Assembly: GCA_016800925.1 (NCBI GenBank)
Contig: JABCPU010000161.1
Coordinates: 1 to 64,000, forward strand
Reading direction: 5' to 3'
Length of the DNA stretch: 64,000 nt
Source: Suillus spraguei
Lineage: Eukaryota > Basidiomycota > Agaricomycetes > Boletales > Suillaceae
Positions 11,901 through 21,810 of the stretch are shown one piece after another (positions within the stretch are counted from its first letter, which is position 1; each line of letters starts with the position of its first letter). A program made the position numbers and the translations under genes. Under the pieces are notes generated by a model that did no database searches, was not told where the DNA came from, and was given only the letters and a program-made list of their open reading frames with translations.

Positions 11901-12882
11901 CTGACCTCCCCCTCTCTGGTGGCTTTGACAGTATCATGGTCGTGGTCGACCATGGCCTTATGAAGGGAGTAATTATTATCCCTTGTCTGAAAACCGTTAC
12001 TTCCGAAGGCATTGCCAAATTATTCTTGAAACACGTCTATCGTCGATTTGGACTCCATGACAAAGTCATCTCTGATCGAGGCCCGCAATTCTTATCTCGC
12101 TTCTCCAAGGAGCTTGCCCAACTTCTTGACTATGTCATCGCCCCATCTATGGCTTATCACCCTCAGACTGATGGTCAAACTGAGAGGCTCAATCAAGAGC
12201 TAGAAATGTACCTGCGCATCTATTGCCGCAATAACCCTGAAGATTGGGTAGAACACCTACCAATCGCCGAATTTGTTCACAACCACAAAAAACATGATGC
12301 AAGGAATGCATCACCTTTCTATCTGATGATGGGATACGAACCACATGCTATCCCTCACCTGATCCCTGCAGAAGATAGAGAGAAGAAGCAATCGCCTGCC
12401 ATAACATTGCAATGCAAACAATGGCCGAATGATCCCGAGGAGAGAAGTACATTCCATGGAAGATCGGAGATAAGGTCTGGCTATCTGCTGCTAATCTTAG
12501 ACTCAAACTCCCATCGCAGAAACTTGCACCGAAACGATACGGACCTTTCCTGATCATCAATATCTTATCGCCCATCACATTTATGCTCAAACTCCCTCCA
12601 CAATGGAAAATTCATCCCACTTTCCATGCTTCCATCTTATCGTCCTATAGCAAAACAGACGTACATGGCCCAAACTTCCCCGAACCACCACCTGATATTA
12701 TTGAAGAAGAAGAAGAATATGAAGTAGAAGCAATTCTTGCTCACAAAGGAACTGGCATTCGCCGATGCTATCTTGTTTCCTGGAAAGGATATTCACCGGG
12801 AGATAACGAATGGCTCCCAGAAAAGAACTTAAAGAACTCCGCTCGAATCCTGAATGCTTATAAGAAGCAACACTCCCTCTGA
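8949..12882 (+). pseudogene. Gypsy-2 pol
   Basis: The domain order matches Gypsy-1: linker, RT ([16 protein letters not shown] up to the solo LTR, then NDWTVKNAYPLPLP and YMDDILIF near 10605), RNase H (from 11081, LNPAERNYQIFDREL), integrase and a chromodomain ending at 12882. The integrase keeps VISDRGPQF and DGQTERLNQE, but its finger region is frameshifted around 11760-11830. Frames also break near 9600, 10655, 10980 and 11395. The VFTNHKN and RQACWQ readings, against VFTDHKN and HQARWQ in Gypsy-1, are transition changes. It cannot encode a functional polyprotein. Confidence 0.9.
9848..10321 (+). repeat. Solo LTR nested in Gypsy-2 RT
   Basis: This 474-bp LTR runs from TGTTACAATC to GTTCGTAACA with a perfect 5-bp duplication TCAAT (9843-9847 and 10322-10326). 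It separates CQDYRYIN from NDWTVKN in the RT. The site differs from that of the solo LTR in Gypsy-1, so the two insertions were independent. Confidence 0.95.
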
Positions 12883-12937
12883 TTATTCTTCAGTCAATCA
12901 AACCGCACAAACACTTGATCAACTAAAGCTTTTTGAA

Positions 12938-14405
12938 ATGTCTTTTCCCACTGCATACATCACCTCCATCACTATTGCCAACAATGACTCTGATTCCGAC
13001 ACAGAAAACTATGGAACCCTTGCTACTGAAATCGACAACACCTCATATATTGAAGCCGCCCTCTTATGCGAAGGACACGCTCTTGAGATTGAGAGAATCC
13101 TCACTGAAAGAGGTGCCTTTCCTGCTTTACTTCTCATCAACATTATCCGCACCACCGCCCTCATCAAAACCAACGTCAATGAAACTACAGAAATCATGTA
13201 TCACCAGCACATCTTACATCTGCAGAAATGCATTCGTTCTTACGCAATGCTGTTGCTTCCCCGTTCTTTTAAGAGCGATGTTGAAGAAGCTATTCACTTC
13301 GTGGCCAAACGCCGAGCAGGTGTTGCTCGACCTCCCTCTCCGCAAAGAGATACAGACCCACTTCCAGTCCCTTCACCCCTTCTTTGTGCATTTATTCTAA
13401 TATGATGCCTTTGCTGGCTTATATACTGCTGTTCAAGAGATTGGACAGCTCACCAACACAGTCGTCGAAACTATCCAGCAATCAGTCATGGAAACAAGAG
13501 CAGCCAGAAACTTAGTTGAAGAAGCTATTACTGATCTGCAGCAAACCCAATCTGATCTGGCTTCTCCCCGAACTCCATCTCCTATTGAACAACCAGCTTC
13601 ACCACCCTCTGTTATAATCTCCATGATCACCCTGCATGGTTATACGAACCTTGCACGAATGAACAGTGTGAAGCTGCAAAAATATTGGGAGTCCCTGTCA
13701 CTGAGTTGGTGGCACTCGGTCCTCGACTTCACGACCTCATATTCATCCTCCAATGTCCATCCCAGCATCGTTTGGTCCAATGGACCCTGTCTTACCAGTC
13801 CTAGTAAAGGACTTCGGTATAATGTCCCCTTTCTCCTTTGACAAACTTCTCAAGGTTGCTGAACGAGCAACTACTCCTGATCTTCCAACATCTGCATACA
13901 GTCTTACCACTGAACAGCAGGCGCAGCTCAGATGAGACAATGCCTTCGCTTTAAGTCGTATGGCACGACAAAAAGGGAAGAAGCGTGCCAGATCCACTAG
14001 TCCCAAACCTATTATTTCACCATCACCATTACCATGTCCACCTCCAACACTGATAACAATATGAAATGTCAGTTTTGCAGCATCGTTGGACATCGACAGA
14101 AGAACTGCCCTGAGTACCAGTGTCAAATTTGTCTGCGATGCGCCCCTACCCATCTATCTATCTACTGCCCGCAGCATATTGGAGATCCCCCATTTACGCT
14201 CACTTGGAAGGACAATGGATTTTATGATGCACTTCGTAGGTGGGAACAGTATCTTATTAATCATTGATGTAGAAAGGCAGGTCGACGAGCAAGGACTGTA
14301 AAAGAAGAAGAAGTGGCTTATATGTTAGGGGGAAGTGCTGCTGATGAAGACATCACTAACTATGACAACTATGATCCCATCTATGACGCCAATTGCGATA
14401 TATGA
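12938..14405 (+). pseudogene. Extra 3' ORF of Gypsy-2, zinc-knuckle protein remnant
   Basis: This is the counterpart of the Gypsy-1 3' ORF. The first segment (12938-13405, MSFPTAYITS) matches MSFPTAYITP in Gypsy-1. Middle segments are frameshifted, including a stretch starting MSIPASFGPM at 13753. A final segment at 14034-14267 holds a complete CCHC knuckle (CQFCSIVGHRQKNC), a second Cys-rich stretch (CQICLRCAPTHLSIYC) and the conserved DPPFTLTWKDNGFYDAL. A basic, Ser/Pro-rich stretch precedes the knuckle. It lies after the chromodomain stop and before the polypurine tract. A nucleocapsid-like role is inferred from the knuckle. Confidence 0.65.
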
Positions 14406-14425
14406 AAGTCGGTGGCTTTCCATGT

Positions 14426-14438
14426 AAAAAGGGGGTAA
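14426..14438 (+). promoter_or_regulatory. Polypurine tract of Gypsy-2
   Basis: AAAAAGGGGGTAA lies immediately before the 3' LTR, as in Gypsy-1. It marks the priming site for plus-strand synthesis. Confidence 0.75.
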
Positions 14439-14820
14439 TGTTACAATCTTGTCTTCCTTCTTTGGATATGCACTTACATTCTCACATCTCTCTTGGTCCA
14501 TGCACACATATTGGCCTATTTAAGCACATTGTATTATGCTTGTATACTCTACTTTAATCTTACTGGGTTTTACCTGGAACATCCTTCGCTTAGGTCTCCA
14601 ACCTAAGTCGTCTTGAATCGTCTCTAAGTCTAAGCACTCCTTAGCCTTAGTCTCTATTCTCGTAGAACCTCTTAGACTTGTCTAAGAGGCTGAACCCTTG
14701 ATAGTACTCGGAATGCGTTCCTTGTACTTTCACCTTGTCCTCTTCTCCACATTGTAGAACTTCCAGCAGACCATCTGTGTCTTTTCACTGTCGCTGGTGA
14801 CGCCATCCCAGTTCATAACA
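14439..14820 (+). repeat. Gypsy-2 3' LTR with internal deletion
   Basis: The LTR runs from TGTTACAATC to CAGTTCATAACA but is only 382 bp. About 90 bases found near the start of the 474-477-bp copies are missing after TGTTACAATCTTG. The rest aligns with them throughout. Confidence 0.9.
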
Positions 14821-14866
14821 CTGAGGATTATTGGAGTCATTTTGGAAGATAGGGTGATCAGAGATA

Positions 14867-16463
14867 CAGTGACTCAAAAGTGTCCCAATGTTTGTAGATT
14901 TTCATGTAATTGCTTTGCTGTGAGTTAGGACATGGGAATATGACTAAGCTATAGGGGGATGTCAGACAGCCCTGCTTCTCAGCTTCATTAGTGGTCCCTG
15001 TGGCGTGGGAATACGCTTATACCGTGCGAATATATGGTCATTTTCATTTGGTGATTTATTGAGACACTTTTTTGACTTTTAGTTTGACCAACACAATCTC
15101 TATAATTCTGATCCTTTATTTGACCTCCTTTTGTTCTAATTACTTGTGCCACTCTTCTGAACATATTATCTGTCAATTTATGATATCCCTTCCTAGCTAT
15201 CTTGCTCTACCCTGCTACAACTTTGTCCTATAGCTGAAATGGCCCCTATTGTGAATTTTAATAGGCTGTATGAAATTTCTTGAGTAATTACCAGAGATAT
15301 TTGATAGTTTTGAGGTTTATTGACTGTGCTGGTCATTATAGAACACTAATATTGTGGTGTTTAAGCTATTTCATAGCTAACTTGAAAGCTTAACTATATA
15401 TGACAACAGATATTTTATTCATTATATTCTAACTAGGCAGGCTATCAATGCTACTAAGTCTATAAAAATCATTAATTAAATTACCTCTACTACTGGCTCA
15501 GCTCAGACAGTCAGTAATTCCCTCAGAGTGTTCAATATTAAAGCTGTAATGAAGCATAAAACACACTTCTATCTCTGACTCATAGAAAGTCATGATAAAC
15601 TTTGCTTAAAGCATTAGTAGTGGACTATTAAGGACTGGAGATGGGTTATCTGGTCACTTGAGACCAAAATAAATAGGAAGGGGTCACAAAGCCTGAAACA
15701 TTTGTGAGAAAAAGCATGAGATCTACTAGAAGCAGGAGAAGTTAAACAAAGCTTGACTTTGGAGGATGAAACTTGATGGTACAAGGCTATGACATGGAAA
15801 TTTTCTGTGAAACAGAGGTGGTAATAATTACAGAGTGTTCAATTTCCACTTCAGATAGGTGTCTGCTAAGAAGCATGTAGGAGCCATGGATTAATAGAGA
15901 AGACACTATCTTTCAATATGATAGTGACCCCAAGCACACCTCTCTCAGTTGGCCACCAATGACTTAAAGACCACAATATTAGTATTCTATAATGACCAGC
16001 ACAGTCAATAAACCTCAAAACTATCAAATATCTCTGGTAATTACTCAAGAAATTTCATACAGCCTATTAAAATTCACAATAGGGGCTATTTCAGCTATAG
16101 GACAAAGTTGTAGCAGGGTAGAGCAAGATATCTAGGAAGGGATATCATAAATTGACAGATAATATGTTCAGAAGAGTGGCACAAGTAATTAGAACAAAAG
16201 GAGGTCAAATAAAGGATCAGAATTATAGAGATTGTGTTGGTCAAACTAAAAGTCAAAAAAGTGTCTCAATAAATCACCAAATGAAAATGACCATATATTC
16301 GCACGGTATAAGCGTATTCCCACGCCACAGGGACCACTAATGAAGCTGAGAAGCAGGGCTGTCTGACATCCCCCTATAGCTTAGTCATATTCCCATGTCC
16401 TAACTCACAGTAAAGCAATTACATGAAAATCTACAAACATTGGGACACTTTTTTGAGCCACTG
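14867..16463 (+). mobile_element. Tc1/mariner element 2, fold-back form
   Basis: The 1597-bp element is flanked by TA (14865-14866 and 16464-16465) with termini CAGTGACTCAAAAGTGTCCC and its near complement. The inverted arms are about 500 bp long (14867-about 15370 and about 15960-16463). On the plus strand a decayed transposase runs through the middle (VIWSLETKIN and DSDPKHTS remnants) and into the right arm, ending RRVAQVIRTKGGQIKDQNY. The left arm carries an inverted copy of that same 3' end. Stops are frequent. It interrupts the Harbinger gene. Confidence 0.9.
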
Positions 16464-16605
16464 TATGATCAAGGATATCATCAAAGATCTCTGGGTTGAC
16501 ATGAAGTTTCTGCTGAAACAACTCAGGGCAGTGTTTCTCATGATGAGCTAGCATATGAAGCTGAGAAGCCCATGGTGGAGGCTCATTGGGCTTTGTGAAG
16601 ATTGT

Positions 16606-17330
16606 ACTCAAATGGTGAAAGATCTGAAGGGCTTTGGCCTCAGTTCGTGCACTGTGCCCCTTTCCCAAGTAATGCCTCTTATTTCAGAGGGTAGGTATAC
16701 GTCCAAAAATCCAGAAGGAGTTGCATGACGGATCTGGACGTCTGAAGGTTATCCAGAGCATAGAGATGGAACAAGGATTAAGGCTAGCTTTGGAATGAGA
16801 GTTCCTAACTAGAAACTAACAGAGGTAGACTATCCAAAGATAGAGTCAGAGATATAGACTAAAGGAATCAATCCCAAGTCTCGGAAGATGACTAGAGTGG
16901 AAGGTAACTCAAGTCTGGAGGAAACAGAATGAGCAGAATTTAAGATGATGTTCGAACTAAGGTTCTATGGAGATCTACAAGTGGTTTATATACTGTAAGT
17001 ATCTAGTATGGATAATCAACGAGTCCAGGATCAAGGGCTATGTACAATGTATAACGGAAGTCTATTAGTTAATGCACAGCGGATCAGTAAGCACAAGTCG
17101 GAAATGAAACACAGGTAACGGATCAGTGACACAGGACGGAAACATACACAACTGGAATACCGGAAACAGGAGGAATGATGAAAGGAGATAGATGCAGATA
17201 TCCACAAGGGAGTTAGAGTGTGAGAAGTGGGCACATTCAGATGGGTGATCCAGACAGGATCTGTGGACTGGATGGAAATAGAATTGATTGGATATGATTG
17301 GATCAGAGATCAGAAGTATGGTATATGACA
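16606..17330 (-). mobile_element. LTR-E copy, 3'-truncated
   Basis: The minus strand starts TGTCATATACC and matches the LTR inserted in the hAT element (30052-31387) at both start and end regions, including GGGGCACAG and GAGGCCAA. The last part up to the CA end is not recognisable, so the lower boundary is approximate. It lies inside the Harbinger gene. Confidence 0.6.
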
Positions 17331-17689
17331 GCTTTTGGATTATACATGCCCTCTTCACCTCATCACGTAAGGCATCAATAGAGTGTTGGAGCCTATTATA
17401 GTGAATGGCAATCTCATCTTCATCACTGGAAGAATCAGGAGGGCTAGAAAGACCAGAGAGGGAAGACATTAAGGATGGTGGGGTTGGAGAGCTGAAAGAC
17501 ATATTGGTAGAAAGTAAGTTGGAGTTAGAGTCAGAGTCAGAGTCAAAGTCTGATAAATCATCTAGGAGTGCATTCTGGAGCTGTAAATTTGCTAGAGCAA
17601 GGGCAGCCTTGTTAACAGCTGTGAGGATGTCTTTGCATGCAGATTTACGAGGCATAGTGGGGTAGGGTTGAGGGGATCAAAACCCCTAT

Positions 17690-18202
17690 CCATTTGGTGT
17701 ATATGTGATGCAACATGTAGCGGAGTTTAAAATTTCGGCAAGTTCTGAAGTTTCATCTCATGCTGAGTGGATTGCTATCATCATTGACCCCACCTCACCC
17801 CTGAACCTTGATGCTCATCCACAGTGCCAACCAGGATATCCCCAGGTGTCATTCACACAAGTAAGTAATTTTTGTCCCTTTCACAACTTACAGCTAACAT
17901 TTTCCCTTATCTTACAGGAAATCTATTCTAATCCAGCTTCCACACATGTCCCACCTGACCATTAACACCTTATCTTTACTGGCGAGTCACTCATCCTCCC
18001 CCACCTCATACACCTACCCTATCAAGGAGATGACTCTATGTTCATTCCAATCTGGCCGACTCGAGGCTCTTGGCGATCTTGTGCGCTATCACATTGCTGT
18101 GGGTGCAATGGTCACCATGCAGACCTTCTTTCTGATACTTGTTCTCCTCCCCCAGCTACTCAGCATCATCATCATCATCTTCCTCCTCCTCCTCCCCCCT
18201 TA
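17690..18202 (+). CDS. Hypothetical protein, possibly transposon-associated, two exons
   Basis: Two plus-strand stretches join across a good intron (GTAAGTAATT to TTACAG, about 17861-17918). The first ends CQPGYPQVSFTQ and the second starts EIYSNPASTHVPPDH. A frame change follows, after which a reading with GESLILPHLIHLPYQ and a His-rich tail is possible. It is divergent from the Harbinger gene start at 17655, so it may be the partner ORF of that element, although I cannot assign a domain. It may be a pseudogene. Confidence 0.3.
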
Positions 18203-18426
18203 GCATTAGTTTAGTTCTGTGTGGTGCTCCCACCTCCGTTTTTTTTTACAATTTTATTAATGTTGTCATTTGAAATACAATGTGCATTGGAGCATCTACT
18301 ACTTGTCATCAATGTACAATCACAGTTACTTTTTCTACCCTCTCTAAAGTACAACTCTCCCCTGTGTATATAGCATGCTCTGAAAATCCTAAGTGTTTGA
18401 GTGTTTGACTTCATGCCGATGTGCAC

Positions 18427-19344
18427 TGTGACGAGCAAACTCATGCTGAGCTTGAAACGGCACATTTTTGTATAGGTGTCACACGGCAATCATTATCCTT
18501 ACCTCTCGGCTTCACCATCCTATGTTGTACCATTTTACCATGTGTTACCCCTATTTAATGGTATCATTCCACACTCTGGAAACCTCATTGCAGCTTAGCA
18601 GCTGTACTGCGGCAACTTTCCCATGAAGCGGTGATCTTCGGCAATCTCCATGAACCCATTAGGCATCCATAAGCAAGATTTACTGTCTGTCCTATGTCCA
18701 TCCAGTCTCACTGGTATGTGATGTTTTGTAAACTGTAGTGCAGTCTTATTACATGTCTGCTGCATGTTTATCCTATCCCTTCCGTTTCCGTAGCTATTCC
18801 TTAGTATAAAATTCCTAGGTACCTGTACTCTTTCCTTACTTCCCTCCTATAGTACACATGGTACTTAGGAATAGTCACCACTACTGTCTCTTATGGAATA
18901 AAGTCTTTTGCCAAAGTTACTGTCTCTTAAGAATTGTTTTACTGCTGTACGCACCACCGCTCTTTACCGCTTTCCCGCGCTTTACCACTAGCGCTACCGC
19001 TTTCTCACATTCCACCGCTACACTACCGCTTGTTTTACCGCAGAAGTTCCCACACTTACTGCAGTTTTACTGTTCATGCTACCGCTTGCCTACTGCATTC
19101 CCATGCTTACCACTAGTTTTACTGCAAGTTTCCCACGGACCGGAGGTCACCGCTAGCATCTCGCTACCTCCGATGGCATTCTCGCTCCTCAGGTTGGGCA
19201 TTATTGAACTATATTAACTTAGCATTCCCTTTAGGGTCGAACATTCTTGCCTTTGCAAGTGAAGCAGACTAGGTAGAGCACAAGACTCGCATACTAGCTT
19301 AGGCAGTGGTTTATCTACAGCCTAGGCTAGATTGTATCTTTACA
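18427..19344 (-). mobile_element. LTR-B, complete copy
   Basis: The minus strand runs 918 bp from TGTAAAGATAC to GTCACA. The first about 150 bases are shared with LTR-A, including GGCTGTAGATAAACCAC. A GCGGTAA-rich stretch follows (about 18960-19140 on the plus strand), then a region matching 8691-8948. No clear target duplication is seen (TGCAC against GCGCC), so it is either an old insertion or an LTR still joined to element sequence. Confidence 0.65.
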
Positions 19345-20207
19345 GCGCCAAGCGTGATTTAAGTGTTCTGAAGCGAGTTCTTTCAGAACTCAAGCTGGGA
19401 GTTTGAAGTGTTTAGCTGGCGTTTAAGCGAGTCTTCAAGATTTTCCAAAGTTACTTTGACGTTCGCTACTATCTATCGCTAGCTCTATGTATCTGGTCCA
19501 CCTGAGTGACACCTATTCCCACATTTGTTATTAATGTATATGGTATAACATGTTTGTTACTACCAAGGGGGGTAAACCTATGCTGCAGTACTTCAGTGAT
19601 AGCTGCAGCACTCAGCAGTGACTTCAGGAATATCAAGAGGGCAGGTAAATTAGGAATATAATATAAACAGGTTATTGATTTGTCATCTCCCCAGCGCAGT
19701 ATCGCTACTCAGATGTGCAAGATAGAGTGTTGCTATCAACTTCTGAAGTCTCTCCCACTATGCTACTCTGGCCTTAGATGGACTAAAGAGACAACACAAA
19801 TATCAGAAACACGAGGACACTTAGCACCAACAAACTTTGAAAGAGAGAGAGAGACCAGTGATCAAAGAAAAAGAAGAAAATAGAAAGATTCAAAAGAAAC
19901 AGAAGCAGGGAAACAGACAACAGAGAAAGAAAAACAGAGAGAAAGATGATGAAAGAAACTAGAATGAATTTGTCAAAGAAAAAAGTTTGTTGTCTTGCTG
20001 GTTGTCAGACACAGTGAGCTCAGGGTCTTGCTAGTTGTTGAGCACAGTGAGCTCAGGGTAGTGCTGTCTCACAGAGTAGACTTCCAATCTTACTGTTGTT
20101 GACAATGTACTTGACAGTGTACTGATAGTGCTGGTCACTCTTCACTCTCAGTTATATTTTCTGAGGGGGAGAAAATCTCTCTTTTATTGACACAAAGGTG
20201 GGTCTTA
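19345..20207. other. Unassigned stretch between LTR-B and Tc1 element 3
   Basis: No coding region is recognised. About 19840-19970 is strongly purine-rich (many GAAAG and AGAAA repeats). A 20-bp direct repeat around CACAGTGAGCTCAGGG occurs near 20005 and 20045. Confidence 0.4.
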
Positions 20208-21808
20208 CAGTGGCTCAAAAAAGTATCCGAATGTTTGTGGAAATTTGTGTAATTACTTCACTGTGAGTCAGGGTGTGGAAATATGACTAAGCTATAGTGA
20301 GGTGCCAGAATGCCCTGCTTCTCAGCTTTATTAATGTTTCCTATGGCGTGGAAATCCACTCGCACCGTGTGAACATATAGTCATTTTAATGTGATGACTC
20401 ATTCAGACACCTTTTTGACTTTCAGTTTGACCAACACAATCTCTATAATTCTGATACTTTGTGTGACCTCCTTTTGCTCTAATCACTTATGCCACTCTTC
20501 TAAACATATTATTTATCCATTTCTGATATTCCTCCTTAGCTATCTTGCTCCACCCTGCTGCAACTCTGTCCTATAGCTGAAATAGCCTCTGTGGTGAATT
20601 TTAATAGGCTGTATGCAATTTCTTGAGTAATTGCCAGAGATATTTGATAAATTTGAGGTCTTTGGACTGCACTTGTTAGTATATAATACTAAAATTGTGG
20701 CCTTCAAGTAATTGGTGGCCAACTTAGAGGTGTGCTTAGAGTCATTATCTCATTGAAAGGAAGTGTCTTCTCTATTAATCCATGACTTCTACATGCTTCT
20801 CAGCAAACATCTATCTAAAATGGAAATGAAACACTCTGTATTTATCATCCTCTCCATTTCACAGAAAATATTTGTCCTATGTGGCCTCATACCATCAAGT
20901 TTCATCCTCCAAACATAAGTCTTTGTTTAACTTCTTTTGCTTCCAGTAGATCTCATGCCTTTTTTCACAAAATTTTCAGGCTTTATAACCCCTTACTATG
21001 TATTTTGGTCTTGTCTGACAAGATAACCAATTTCCAGTCCTTAAAAGTCCAGTACTGATGCTTTAAAGCAAAAGTTTATCTTGTCTTTATATGAGTTGGA
21101 GATAGAAGATAGTTTCATTCTGCATTACAGCTTTAAGATTGGACACCTTGAGGGTATTACTGACTGTCTGAGCTGAGATAGTAGTGGAGATGATGGAATC
21201 AATGATTTTGATAGACTGAGTAGCATTAATGACCTGCCCAGTTAGAATATAATGAATAAGATATCTTTTGTCATATACAGTGAGCTTTCAAGTTAGCTAT
21301 GAAATGGGTTTAAACTCACAATATTAGTGTTCTATAAAGGCCAGAATAGTCCCAAGACCTCAAATCTATCAAATATCTCTGGCAATTACTTAAGAAATTG
21401 CATACAGCCTATTAAAATTCACCACAGAGGCTATTTCAGCTATAGGACAGAGTTGCAGCAGGGTGGAGCAAGATAGCTAAGGAGGAATATCAGAAATGGA
21501 TAAATAATATGTTTAGAAGAGTGGCATAAGTGATTAGAGCAAAAGGAGGTCACACAAAGTATCAGAATTATAGAGATTGTGTTGGTCAAACTGAAAGTCA
21601 AAAAGGTGTCTGAATGAGTCATCAAATTAAAATGACCATATATTCGCACAGTGTGAGTGGATTCCCACGCCATAGGAAACATTAATAAAGCTGAGAAGCA
21701 GGGCTTCCTGACATCTCACTATAGCTTAGTCATATTCCCATACCCTGACTCACAGTGAAGCAATTACACAAATTTCCACAAACATTCAGACACTTTTTTG
21801 AGCCACTG
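20208..21808 (-). mobile_element. Tc1/mariner element 3, fold-back form
   Basis: The 1601-bp element is flanked by TA (20206-20207 and 21809-21810), with termini CAGTGGCTCAAAAAAGT and its complement. It has the same architecture as element 2 in the other orientation. A decayed minus-strand transposase runs through the middle into the left arm, which holds its 3' end, and the right arm (from about 21330) is an inverted copy of the left arm (to about 20705). Both arms carry an inner inverted copy of the terminal motif near 200 bases in. Its right flank is Gypsy-3. Confidence 0.9.
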
Positions 21809-21810
21809 TA

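Larger units (their letters stand above)
8949..14820 (+). mobile_element. Gypsy-2, 5'-truncated chromodomain Ty3/Gypsy element
   Basis: This is an inverted, closely related copy of Gypsy-1: pol, extra 3' ORF, polypurine tract and a 3' LTR (14439-14820). It starts abruptly at 8949, in sequence matching Gypsy-1 near 6560, directly after the LTR-B terminus, so gag, protease and its own 5' LTR are missing. A solo LTR interrupts RT at 9848-10321. The right end lies inside the Harbinger transposase gene, which resumes at 14821. Several coding differences from Gypsy-1 are G-to-A or C-to-T. Confidence 0.9.
14821..17655 (-). pseudogene. Harbinger/DDE_Tnp_4-type transposase remnant, split by three insertions
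   Basis: On the minus strand the protein starts MPRKSACKDIL at 17655, has an acidic Ser/Asp-rich stretch, then RLQHSIDALRDEVKRA. An LTR (about 16606-17330) interrupts it. It resumes with PWASQLHMLAHHEKHCPEL and NPEIFDDILDH, is cut by the fold-back Tc1 (14867-16463), resumes with SDHPIFQNDSNN, and is cut at 14821 by Gypsy-2. The order matches basidiomycete plant-type (PIF/Harbinger) transposases from memory of the family. The catalytic DDE half is not in the window. Confidence 0.7.
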
